Assembly: GCA_032718865.1 (NCBI GenBank)
Contig: JALUTQ010000038.1
Coordinates: 744,001 to 808,000 of the forward strand
DNA: 64,000 nt
Direction: 5' to 3'
From: Tilletia caries
Taxonomy: Eukaryota; Basidiomycota; Exobasidiomycetes; Tilletiales; Tilletiaceae
In this document: positions 10,752 through 22,144 of the stretch, one piece after another
How positions within the stretch are numbered: the stretch's first letter is position 1
Layout of the letters: each line of letters opens with the position of its first letter
The notes under the pieces: generated by a model
Told to the model about the DNA's origin: nothing
Databases searched by the model: none
What the model saw: the letters and a program-made list of their open reading frames with translations, nothing else
Position numbers and translations under genes: made by a program

Positions 10752-11417
10752 ACTGCCTTGAAAGTTGTGCAGTGAGAGGCGGTGAAGGCGAAAGATGGGG
10801 GTAGGGGGAGGAGAAGGTTATGAGACTATTTTGTGACTATATTCGCGCTATCGGGTTTTTTCGCGCTATCGGGTTTTTTGAAAATTATAGCGTAACAATA
10901 GTGTGACTGCGTAGCAACAATAACCGCACTATATTCACACATCAGCTTCGAGACTAATCAGCGACAATAGTGGTAGCCTCGGTGGTTTGTAGTGCTGAGG
11001 CTATTGTGCGACTATTGTGTCAAAATAGTCGCACTATGACAGACTATAGCACATTGAGGGCGAGGTACGACAGAGTCTGATGTTGAATGAGACCTGCGAT
11101 AATAGTCGGAATCCTAGACTATAGTCACACAATAGTTAACACCAGTCCGACTATGGTCTGACTATGGTCACATTGTCACACTTGTTCAAGAAACGAGACA
11201 TAGTGCGACTATTGTGCAGCTATAGTGGCTGACTCTGACTATAGTCGTAGCCCAACAACTATAGCCGGAACGCTCCACTATAGTCTGACTATAGCTGCAA
11301 ATTTCGATTTTGGTCGGATTTTGAGCGACTATGGGGACTATTGTCGTAGGTTTTCCGAAGCATAGTCATAGTCATAGTCGTAATAGTCGTAAAAACCCAT
11401 AGTCGTGCCGAGCCCTG

Positions 11418-11886
11418 GTCACTATACGTTACTTACAGTTATTTATGGTAACTTAATCGCGTCTCAGTCACCCAATTCACGCGGTATCTGCCTCAAGATG
11501 TCTGGTACTATTCCATTTTGCCTTTAGGCACGTACTTTGCCGCCTCTGAGCTCGCTCGTACATGTTTCCTCTCTTGACTACCTCCAAAGACTCATGCTTT
11601 TTAGTTCTTTTTAGTTACTTGTTACAGTAATTATTAGTTACTGTGGGCACAGTTGTTAAAAGTTAATTGTTCCAGTCACTGTTAGTTACTGCATACAGTT
11701 ATTAATAGTTGACTACTATTGTTGTGATTAGCTACTGTGGGCACTGTGAGTAACTTTAAGTAACTATAAGTAACTATAAGTAGCTATAAGTTCGCACTGT
11801 AAGTAGCTGTGAGTAACTGTAAGTTGGGTCAAATCTTCGGCTTGCGAACGGCAACTGCTAGTAACTATAAGTTACCGTGTCCGGGC
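11418..11886. repeat. TSD copy and AGTAACTATA-word repeat (older hAT-like remnant, right part)
   Basis: Bases 11418-11425 are the right TSD of the 9-kb hAT. The following about 450 bases are rich in AGTAACT / AGTTACTGT words (tandem-like at 11740-11880). They probably continue the remnant seen at 2226-2383. No coding sequence is seen. Confidence 0.45.
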
Positions 11887-14144
11887 CAGGGCTCGGCACG
11901 ACTATGGGATTTTACGACTATTACGACTATAGCCTCATACGACTATGAGCGACTACAGCCATAGCCGCTCATAGTCGCACTTACGACTATGACTATGACT
12001 ATGCTCCAGAAAATGTAAGAGAATAGTCGCCATAGTCGTTAAAAATCTGGTCTAAAATTGATTTTGCGACTATAGTCGGACAATAGCTGGACTAAGGAAA
12101 GGCGTCACCTCCGCGCTCTCGGCGGAGTTCCGCGTCCTCCGCGCCTCCGTACCGCAAAACTCCGCCGATTTTCCTCCGCCGGAGGACGTCCTCCGTACCG
12201 CGTAAGGTTGTCCCCGGAGTTGACGCGGAGCTGGGGTTTTGCGGACTCCGCACTCCTCCGACGGAGGGCTCCGCCGGAGGCGGAGCGCGGAGCTCACTTT
12301 TGACAAATTTTTGATCTTAAAAAAGCACGGAGTCCGCTTGGAGGACTCCGCCGGAATTTGTGCGGAGGCGGAGCCCAATCCTGGGCCCACTTGCCAAATG
12401 TGCGGAGCGCGGAGTCGTCAAAATTGTGTGAAAATTCCGGCGGAATTTCCGCGGAATTCCGACGGAGCTGTGAGGTCACGTGATAGTTGAAAATAAGGGT
12501 CACGTGACCTCATTTTGGGTGCGCTCCGCCGGAATTCCGCAAAATTTCCGCGGAAAGTGCGGAATTCCGAGAAAAATAGGCATCCTCGAGACACCCGCAG
12601 GGAATAAAACAGGCATCATCATCCGTTGAGAACTTCAAAAATAGCACTAGAGTCAATACCGCAACAATGTCGGATGGTGAATGTATAGCTCTGAGTGTAT
12701 TAGAGTCATTCTGAGAGCAACTTATACCACCACTGCGCTCCGACGGAATTCCGCGGAATTCCGAGCTCCGCATACACGGAGCACGGAGGAGCATTACGAA
12801 AACGCACAGAAAAAACGCGGAGCGCGGAGCTGGGATTTCAACTTTTTGTATAATTCCGTCGGAACGCGGAGCTGGTTTTTTTCCGCTCTGTCTTAGTCTG
12901 CGGAGGCGGAGCTCGCCTCAGAAAGTCAAAATTCCGGCGGAATTTGGAAGTGCGGAGGCGGAGCCCTCCGCGTTACTCCGGGGACAACCTTAGTACCGCG
13001 GAGGCTGACAGCGGAGGGGCGGACGGAGAAGTACCGCCAACGACTTGAACGCGGACGGAGGGCGGAGGAGTTTGAGGTTCCCAGACTTGAGCGCGGACGG
13101 AGGTGTCGACGGCCCCAACTTCGGCGTAGTTCCGGCGGAACTCCGCGCCTCCGCGCTTACTCCGCTCTGAGACTGAAAACCCAGGGGTTACACAGGGTCT
13201 CTCCTATTGAAGAGGTCTCAGATGATAGAGTCTCAGGTTTCATGTCACGTGATCGCTAGTCACGCCGGAGTCTCAAGACCTGAGACCCCTCTTCAAATGA
13301 TTTTTTTCGCCGATTTAAGCATGTAACTCCAAAGTCTGAGACCATGACTTCGGTCGGCAAGTTGGGATCGCGGAGGCGCGGAACTCCGCCGGAGGAAGGC
13401 GGACGGAGGTCCCCTCCTTGAAAAACTCCGGCTACCCACCGCGGACGGAGGAGGCGGCCCCGGTGAGGACCACCCTGCTACGGCGGACGGAATAATACCG
13501 GCCTTGCTGACACCACTGTCTTGGGCGGACGGAATGATCCGCCCAAAAATGAGCGCGGAGTTTTGGCGGAGGTAGGCGGGCGGAGGCGCGGAGTTCCTCC
13601 GCGCCTTTCCTTAAGCTGGACTGCTGGACGTCAGGGCTATAGTCGCAGCAGGCAATGCCACTATAGTTCGACTATAGTATGTTATGGTCTGACTATAGCT
13701 TGGAGTTGCGACTATAGCCGCAGGCCTGCCGCCCGACCGCCACCGCTATAGTCAGACTATGACATCTATTGCCCATGAAACACTATAGCCAGTCATAGTG
13801 CGACTATTATTGTTGGATAGTCGGACCATAGCCTGACTATATCCAATTTTAGACTATTAAAAGCGGCCTACACTAAAATTATTTATAGTCTGAAATTTGG
13901 CGTGCAACTATAGTGCGAAAATTATTGTCCCAAAGTCCGACTATAGTGGCGCACCGGCGTTACAATTTTGGCTATAGTCACACTACAGTGCAAAATTTAA
14001 CTGCGCAAAAGCCTGCGACTATAGTCGACTATGGCACTATAGTCAGACTTGCGACTATGACTATTTCGGATTTTCAAAAAACGCCTACGACTACGACTAT
14101 GACTATGTCAAAAAACGTGCGACTATAGTCGGAGCCGAGCGCTG
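11887..14144 (-). mobile_element. Non-autonomous hAT (about 730 bp) of the CAGGGCTCGGC family, carrying a nested element
   Basis: Starts CAGGGCTCGGC at 11887 and ends GCCGAGCGCTG at 14144 (one mismatch). After removing the nested 12093-13613 element and one TSD copy, 729 bp remain. These are an inverted copy of the similarly interrupted element at 24518-25826. Shared internal DNA surrounds GGACGTCAGGGCTATAG. No matching 8-bp TSD is found, and the right end is overrun by the LTR array, so the flank has been rearranged. Confidence 0.8.
12093..13613. mobile_element. Non-autonomous hAT-like element (1521 bp), ends TAAGGAAAGGCG, TSD AGCTGGAC
   Basis: The 12-bp ends TAAGGAAAGGCG are perfect inverted repeats. 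The 8-bp duplication AGCTGGAC is present at 12085-12092 and 13614-13621. The interior is crowded with GCGGAGGCGGAG-type words and has no convincing gene. The same family occurs at 30644-31375. Confidence 0.92.
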
Positions 14145-14146
14145 TG

Positions 14147-14398
14147 TGTGCTGAACGGGTCCACGTGGCTTATCCACGTGGCTCCCTTATCTTATCTACT
14201 ATCTTCCCTTTCCCTTTATTCTCGCACCACTCCACATCCACCTCCACTTTTCCCACGCTCTTCTCTCTCGATCACATCTTTTCCTTCGCACTCCTCCCTG
14301 TACTTAGCATTCTCCCTCATCAATCATTCACTCACTCAACTACTCTACTCTTGACTTCTACTGGCACGTCTGCTATACTCTGGATCTTATTCTGTACA
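14147..14398 (+). repeat. First LTR of the array, with two CACGTG boxes
   Basis: 252 bp. Near its start a 13-bp repeat gives two CACGTG boxes (14162-14167 and 14175-14180), the core bound by bHLH regulators. The distal LTR of the second array (45059-45297) has lost one repeat, leaving a single box. The E-box reading is by motif only. Confidence 0.7.
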
Positions 14399-17300
14399 TG
14401 GTGATGAGAGGGATTTTTCTCTGCTCGCCGACCGACGGAGGCCGAGGATCCCCCGCCCGCACGATGCCGTTTGGATCGGCTTCTCCGCTACTTTGATGCG
14501 CTCCGGACGCCATCTCACCAGCACTTTCCTCTGCGCTCCGGATGCCAGCCTCTACTTCTTGCTTCTTCCGGTAAAGCAACCATCAGCTCGCCCTACGGCT
14601 CCGAATGCCTGCATCAGTATCTTCTTCTGGACTTTTTTCGACGACTCCTGAATAGCCGTTGGCTTCGCCACTCTTCGGTCTTTACTCTCTCCGCGCTCTT
14701 GACGCGCTCTCGACTCGTCCACTGACCACTCGTCATCGGTTCAAGACACCGACACTCTCCTCTGTGCTTCGGACGCGAGCGCTTCGTTCTTTGGTTCTTC
14801 GGTTCAAGACACCGCCACATCTTCCATTGCTCGACCGCTCCGATCGCCTGCCCCAGCATCGTTCCCCCTCTCCCCAGGCCTCAGACTTCGCCTCTCCGGA
14901 CATTTCCCATTTCCCTCCTTTTTCGCACGACTGCCGGTCCATGCCATCACGGCGTCCAGGCCAGCAACTGGCAGCCGCTTCTCGACGCATAGACTCTCTG
15001 GTTTCCGTCGAGCTCTCACGGTCATCCGTTCCGTCGCGCTTCCGTTGCCTCAACCTCCTCGCCAGATCTAGCTGCTGCGCGTGCGTCGATCTCTCCGATT
15101 CCGGCTCGAGGCGCGCAACCACAGTCCACACGACTCGTAGCAGCATGCTTTTGGATTCCCACCCCTTCATGGCTCCTTCTGGCCTACATCCACATCTTCC
15201 TGCTTTCATCCGTCTTCAGAGCCCTCGGTATTGAGCGTCGAGGTCGAGCTCTCCCTCCGCTTTGTACGGTTCTTCGTCATGGCTCTGTGGCTCCCTGGTC
15301 TCCCAGTCGCGGCTGGTCGCTTCTCAGGTGCTCGCGTTTACATACGACGTTCCTGCCTGACGGTTGTCGCCGATCTCCACGGCCAGCATCCCCATCCACA
15401 GACCTCCCCGTCGAAGCAGTCTCCTTCCTGCTCTCATCTTCGGTCGCACCCAGGCACCCATCAGGCATCATCCATCCGGACCACAGCGACCGTACTTCCG
15501 CGGTCCTACGCCGGGGCCCGGGATGCATTCACCCCAGGGAGTAGGGACGTACCCTCCCGCCGCAGCACGGCATGACGAAGACACTTCCAGGCACGCAATC
15601 ACGCTCCTCACACTTCGGTATCGACGTCTCCATCCGTCGAGTCCGAGTTCCCCCTGTTCTCAACATCATCGCATTCACCGGGCTTCTCTTCTTCTTCCGA
15701 CCACCCATCCGTCATCGCGCCCGCCTCGTCCGCTTCCGCTTCTGTCGCACCTCCGGTATCATCGACCGCGCTCCAGACCGCGCTTCGATTGCCAGAACAC
15801 CCACAACACAGCGACACAGTCGAATCGCGACTTCAGGACTGACTTCGGGACTGGGCTTCCAGAATCCAGATGCCCTTTGTCCGTGTCTATCATCCTGCTC
15901 TTGGGTTCTACACAGCTTCACCTTGATCCTTATTCCTGTGTCGCTCTCATTCTATGCGCTCATCCCCTCCTTCAATTCTCGCTGCATGCCCGCCGCACTT
16001 CTCCAGCCCAGATCACGACTAGGGACAGTCGTCTTTTGTGGGTGGGGATGTGCTGAACGGGTCCACGTGGCTTATCCACGTGGCTCCCTTATCTTATCTA
16101 CTATCTTCCCTTTCCCTTTATTCTCGCACCACTCCACATCCACCTCCACTTTTTCCCACGCTCTTCTCTCTCGATCACATCTTTTTCCTTCGCACTCCTC
16201 CCTGTACTTAGCATTCTCCCTCATCAATCATTCACTCACTCAACTACTCTACTCTTGACTTCTACTGGCACGTCTGCTATACTCTGGATCTTATTCTGTA
16301 CATGGTGATGAGAGGGATTTTTCTCTGCTCGCCGACCGACGGAGGCCGAGGATCCCCCGCCCGCACGATGCCGTTTGGATCGGCTTCTCCGCTACTTTGA
16401 TGCGCTCCGGACGCCATCTCACCAGCACTTTCCTCTGCGCTCCGGATGCCAGCCTCTACTTCTTGCTTCTTCCGGTAAAGCAACCATCAGCTCGCCCTAC
16501 GGCTCCGAATGCCTGCATCAGTATCTTCTTCTGGACTTTTTTCGACGACTCCTGAATAGCCGTTGGCTTCGCCACTCTTCGGTCTTTACTCTCTCCGCGC
16601 TCTTGACGCGCTCTCGACTCGTCCACTGACCACTCGTCATCGGTTCAAGACACCGACACTCTCCTCTGTGCTTCGGACGCGAGCGCTTCGTTCTTTGGTT
16701 CTTCGGTTCAAGACACCGCCACATCTTCCATTGCTCGACCGCTCCGATCGCCTGCCCCAGCATCGTTCCCCCCTCTCCCCAGGCCTCAGACTTCGCCTCT
16801 CCGGACATTTCCCATTTCCCTCCTTTTCGCACGACTGCCGGTCCATGCCATCACGGCGTCCAGGCCAGCAACTGGCAGCCGCTTCTCGACGCATAGACTC
16901 TCTGGTTTCCGTCGAGCTCTCACGGTCATCCGTTCCGTCGCGCTTCCGTTGCCTCAACCTCCTCGCCAGATCTAGCTGCTGCGCGTGCGTCGATCTCTCC
17001 GATTCCGGCTCGAGGCGCGCAACCACAGTCCACACGACTCGTAGCAGCATGCTTTTTGGATTCCCACCCCTTCATGGCTCCTTCTGGCCTACATCCACAT
17101 CTTCCTGCTTTCATCCGTCTTCAGAGCCCTCGGTATTGAGCGTCGAGGTCGAGCTCTCCCTCCGCTTTGTACGGTTCTTCGTCATGGCTCTGTGGCTCCC
17201 TGGTCTCCCAGTCGCGGCTGGTCGCTTCTCAGGTGCTCGCGTTTACATACGACGTTCCTGCCTGACGGTTGTCGCCGATCTCCACGGCCAGCATCCCCAT

Positions 17301-20300
17301 CCACAGACCTCCCCGTCGAAGCAGTCTCCTTCCTGCTCTCATCTTCGGTCGCACCCAGGCACCCATCAGGCATCATCCATCCGGACCACAGCGACCGTAC
17401 TTCCGCGGTCCTACGCCGGGGCCCGGGATGCATTCACCCCAGGGAGTAGGGACGTACCCTCCCGCCGCAGCACGGCATGACGAAGACACTTCCAGGCACG
17501 CAATCACGCTCCTCACACTTCGGTATCGACGTCTCCATCCGTCGAGTCCGAGTTCCCCCTGTTCTCAACATCATCGCATTCACCGGGCTTCTCTTCTTCT
17601 TCCGACCACCCATCCGTCATCGCGCCCGCCTCGTCCGCTTCCGCTTCTGTCGCACCTCCGGTATCATCGACCGCGCTCCAGACCGCGCTTCGATTGCCAG
17701 AACACCCACAACACAGCGACACAGTCGAATCGCGACTTCAGGACTGACTTCGGGACTGGGCTTCCAGAATCCAGATGCCCTTTGTCCGTGTCTATCATCC
17801 TGCTCTTGGGTTCTACACAGCTTCACCTTGATCCTTATTCCTGTGTCGCTCTCATTCTATGCGCTCATCCCCTCCTTCAATTCTCGCTGCATGCCCGCCG
17901 CACTTCTCCAGCCCAGATCACGACTAGGGACAGTCGTCTTTTGTGGGTGGGGATGTGCTGAACGGGTCCACGTGGCTTATCCACGTGGCTCCCTTATCTT
18001 ATCTACTATCTTCCCTTTCCCTTTATTCTCGCACCACTCCACATCCACCTCCACTTTTCCCACGCTCTTCTCTCTCGATCACATCTTTTTCCTTCGCACT
18101 CCTCCCTGTACTTAGCATTCTCCCTCATCAATCATTCACTCACTCAACTACTCTACTCTTGACTTCTACTGGCACGTCTGCTATACTCTGGATCTTATTC
18201 TGTACATGGTGATGAGAGGGATTTTTCTCTGCTCGCCGACCGACGGAGGCCGAGGATCCCCCGCCCGCACGATGCCGTTTGGATCGGCTTCTCCGCTACT
18301 TTGATGCGCTCCGGACGCCATCTCACCAGCACTTTCCTCTGCGCTCCGGATGCCAGCCTCTACTTCTTGCTTCTTCCGGTAAAGCAACCATCAGCTCGCC
18401 CTACGGCTCCGAATGCCTGCATCAGTATCTTCTTCTGGACTTTTTTCGACGACTCCTGAATAGCCGTTGGCTTCGCCACTCTTCGGTCTTTACTCTCTCC
18501 GCGCTCTTGACGCGCTCTCGACTCGTCCACTGACCACTCGTCATCGGTTCAAGACACCGACACTCTCCTCTGTGCTTCGGACGCGAGCGCTTCGTTCTTT
18601 GGTTCTTCGGTTCAAGACACCGCCACATCTTCCATTGCTCGACCGCTCCGATCGCCTGCCCCAGCATCGTTCCCCCTCTCCCCAGGCCTCAGACTTCGCC
18701 TCTCCGGACATTTCCCATTTCCCTCCTTTTCGCACGACTGCCGGTCCATGCCATCACGGCGTCCAGGCCAGCAACTGGCAGCCGCTTCTCGACGCATAGA
18801 CTCTCTGGTTTCCGTCGAGCTCTCACGGTCATCCGTTCCGTCGCGCTTCCGTTGCCTCAACCTCCTCGCCAGATCTAGCTGCTGCGCGTGCGTCGATCTC
18901 TCCGATTCCGGCTCGAGGCGCGCAACCACAGTCCACACGACTCGTAGCAGCATGCTTTTTGGATTCCCACCCCTTCATGGCTCCTTCTGGCCTACATCCA
19001 CATCTTCCTGCTTTCATCCGTCTTCAGAGCCCTCGGTATTGAGCGTCGAGGTCGAGCTCTCCCTCCGCTTTGTACGGTTCTTCGTCATGGCTCTGTGGCT
19101 CCCTGGTCTCCCAGTCGCGGCTGGTCGCTTCTCAGGTGCTCGCGTTTACATACGACGTTCCTGCCTGACGGTTGTCGCCGATCTCCACGGCCAGCATCCC
19201 CATCCACAGACCTCCCCGTCGAAGCAGTCTCCTTCCTGCTCTCATCTTCGGTCGCACCCAGGCACCCATCAGGCATCATCCATCCGGACCACAGCGACCG
19301 TACTTCCGCGGTCCTACGCCGGGGCCCGGGATGCATTCACCCCAGGGAGTAGGGACGTACCCTCCCGCCGCAGCACGGCATGACGAAGACACTTCCAGGC
19401 ACGCAATCACGCTCCTCACACTTCGGTATCGACGTCTCCATCCGTCGAGTCCGAGTTCCCCCTGTTCTCAACATCATCGCATTCACCGGGCTTCTCTTCT
19501 TCTTCCGACCACCCATCCGTCATCGCGCCCGCCTCGTCCGCTTCCGCTTCTGTCGCACCTCCGGTATCATCGACCGCGCTCCAGACCGCGCTTCGATTGC
19601 CAGAACACCCACAACACAGCGACACAGTCGAATCGCGACTTCAGGACTGACTTCGGGACTGGGCTTCCAGAATCCAGATGCCCTTTGTCCGTGTCTATCA
19701 TCCTGCTCTTGGGTTCTACACAGCTTCACCTTGATCCTTATTCCTGTGTCGCTCTCATTCTATGCGCTCATCCCCTCCTTCAATTCTCGCTGCATGCCCG
19801 CCGCACTTCTCCAGCCCAGATCACGACTAGGGACAGTCGTCTTTTGTGGGTGGGGATGTGCTGAACGGGTCCACGTGGCTTATCCACGTGGCTCCCTTAT
19901 CTTATCTACTATCTTCCCTTTCCCTTTATTCTCGCACCACTCCACATCCACCTCCACTTTTCCCACGCTCTTCTCTCTCGATCACATCTTTTTCCTTCGC
20001 ACTCCTCCCTGTACTTAGCATTCTCCCTCATCAATCATTCACTCACTCAACTACTCTACTCTTGACTTCTACTGGCACGTCTGCTATACTCTGGATCTTA
20101 TTCTGTACATGGTGATGAGAGGGATTTTTCTCTGCTCGCCGACCGACGGAGGCCGAGGATCCCCCGCCCGCACGATGCCGTTTGGATCGGCTTCTCCGCT
20201 ACTTTGATGCGCTCCGGACGCCATCTCACCAGCACTTTCCTCTGCGCTCCGGATGCCAGCCTCTACTTCTTGCTTCTTCCGGTAAAGCAACCATCAGCTC

Positions 20301-22010
20301 GCCCTACGGCTCCGAATGCCTGCATCAGTATCTTCTTCTGGACTTTTTTCGACGACTCCTGAATAGCCGTTGGCTTCGCCACTCTTCGGTCTTTACTCTC
20401 TCCGCGCTCTTGACGCGCTCTCGACTCGTCCACTGACCACTCGTCATCGGTTCAAGACACCGACACTCTCCTCTGTGCTTCGGACGCGAGCGCTTCGTTC
20501 TTTGGTTCTTCGGTTCAAGACACCGCCACATCTTCCATTGCTCGACCGCTCCGATCGCCTGCCCCAGCATCGTTCCCCCCTCTCCCCAGGCCTCAGACTT
20601 CGCCTCTCCGGACATTTCCCATTTCCCTCCTTTTTCGCACGACTGCCGGTCCATGCCATCACGGCGTCCAGGCCAGCAACTGGCAGCCGCTTCTCGACGC
20701 ATAGACTCTCTGGTTTCCGTCGAGCTCTCACGGTCATCCGTTCCGTCGCGCTTCCGTTGCCTCAACCTCCTCGCCAGATCTAGCTGCTGCGCGTGCGTCG
20801 ATCTCTCCGATTCCGGCTCGAGGCGCGCAACCACAGTCCACACGACTCGTAGCAGCATGCTTTTTGGATTCCCACCCCTTCATGGCTCCTTCTGGCCTAC
20901 ATCCACATCTTCCTGCTTTCATCCGTCTTCAGAGCCCTCGGTATTGAGCGTCGAGGTCGAGCTCTCCCTCCGCTTTGTACGGTTCTTCGTCATGGCTCTG
21001 TGGCTCCCTGGTCTCCCAGTCGCGGCTGGTCGCTTCTCAGGTGCTCGCGTTTACATACGACGTTCCTGCCTGACGGTTGTCGCCGATCTCCACGGCCAGC
21101 ATCCCCATCCACAGACCTCCCCGTCGAAGCAGTCTCCTTCCTGCTCTCATCTTCGGTCGCACCCAGGCACCCATCAGGCATCATCCATCCGGACCACAGC
21201 GACCGTACTTCCGCGGTCCTACGCCGGGGCCCGGGATGCATTCACCCCAGGGAGTAGGGACGTACCCTCCCGCCGCAGCACGGCATGACGAAGACACTTC
21301 CAGGCACGCAATCACGCTCCTCACACTTCGGTATCGACGTCTCCATCCGTCGAGTCCGAGTTCCCCCTGTTCTCAACATCATCGCATTCACCGGGCTTCT
21401 CTTCTTCTTCCGACCACCCATCCGTCATCGCGCCCGCCTCGTCCGCTTCCGCTTCTGTCGCACCTCCGGTATCATCGACCGCGCTCCAGACCGCGCTTCG
21501 ATTGCCAGAACACCCACAACACAGCGACACAGTCGAATCGCGACTTCAGGACTGACTTCGGGACTGGGCTTCCAGAATCCAGATGCCCTTTGTCCGTGTC
21601 TATCATCCTGCTCTTGGGTTCTACACAGCTTCACCTTGATCCTTATTTCTGTGTCGCTCTCATTCTATGCGCTCATCCCCTCCTTCAATTCTCGCTGCAT
21701 GCCCGCCGCACTTCTCCAGCCCAGATCACGACTAGGGACAGTCGTCTTTTGTGGGTGGGGATGTGCTGAACGGGTCCACGTGGCTTATCCACGTGGCTCC
21801 CTTATCTTATCTACTATCTTCCCTTTCCCTTTATTCTCGCACCACTCCACATCCACCTCCACTTTTCCCACGCTCTCTCTCGATCACATCTTTTCCTTCG
21901 CACTCCTCCCTGTACTTAGCATTCTCCCTCATCAATCATTCACTCACTCAACTACTCTACTCTTGACTTCTACTGGCACGTCTGCTATACTCTGGATCTT
22001 ATTCTGTACA
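14147..22010 (+). mobile_element. Tandem array of a short non-coding LTR retrotransposon: 5 LTRs, 4 internal regions
   Basis: LTRs lie at 14147-14398, 16049-16302, 17954-18206, 19857-20109 and 21762-22010. They start TGTGCTGAACGG and end TTCTGTACA. Each is followed by TGGTGATGAGAGG, a primer-binding-site-like sequence beginning TGG right at the LTR edge. Each is preceded by the purine tract GTGGGTGGGGA. The unit step is 1902-1905 bp and units are nearly identical. The whole array, not each unit, is flanked by the 5-bp duplication CTGTG (14142-14146, 22011-22015). The internal regions (about 1650 bp) carry only C/T-rich frames with no gag or pol motif, so movement would depend on another element. 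Confidence 0.9.
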
Positions 22011-22015
22011 CTGTG

Positions 22016-22144
22016 CGGAAGCGGAGCGAGCACGAGAAGAACATCGGCCTCAGGACGTTATCCGAGATCTTTACCAAGCCAGCCACGAGGACGCAATGGA
22101 TAGCGGCGGCAAAGGGACAGCTGGGTCCTGGATCTGTATCGTGA
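22016..22144 (+). pseudogene. Remnant of the C-terminal end of a copia-type Pol protein
   Basis: One frame reads KNIGLRTLSEIFTKP followed by TRTQW, a stretch ending QLG, and a TGA stop. This resembles the conserved tail of Ty1/copia polyproteins (DIFTKPL...LG). It differs from the copia element at 29486-35719, so it is another family. The LTR array inserted at its left edge. The region is short, so the call is tentative. Confidence 0.45.

Larger units (their letters stand above)
2384..11417 (+). mobile_element. 9.0-kb hAT DNA transposon carrying histone H3-like and protein kinase genes
   Basis: Ends are CAGGGCTCGGC at 2384 and its complement at 11407-11417. The 8-bp duplication GTCACTAT stands on both sides (2376-2383 and 11418-11425), the hallmark of hAT insertion. 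Subterminal regions (2395-2810 and about 10830-11410) are packed with GACTATAGTC words in both orientations. The interior holds a broken hAT transposase (2946-6649, plus), an H3-like gene (6770-7343, minus) and a kinase gene (7931-10751, minus). A third GACTATAGTC cluster lies inside at 7540-8060. Related ends occur at 11887-14144, 24518-25826 and 28736-36325. Confidence 0.93.

Noticed and set aside
15364..16258. Open frames of 212-272 codons in each unit of the LTR arrays
   Set aside because: They recur only because the unit is repeated, are Ser/Pro/Arg/His-rich as expected from C/T-rich DNA, overlap in several frames and show no Gag, protease or RT motif.
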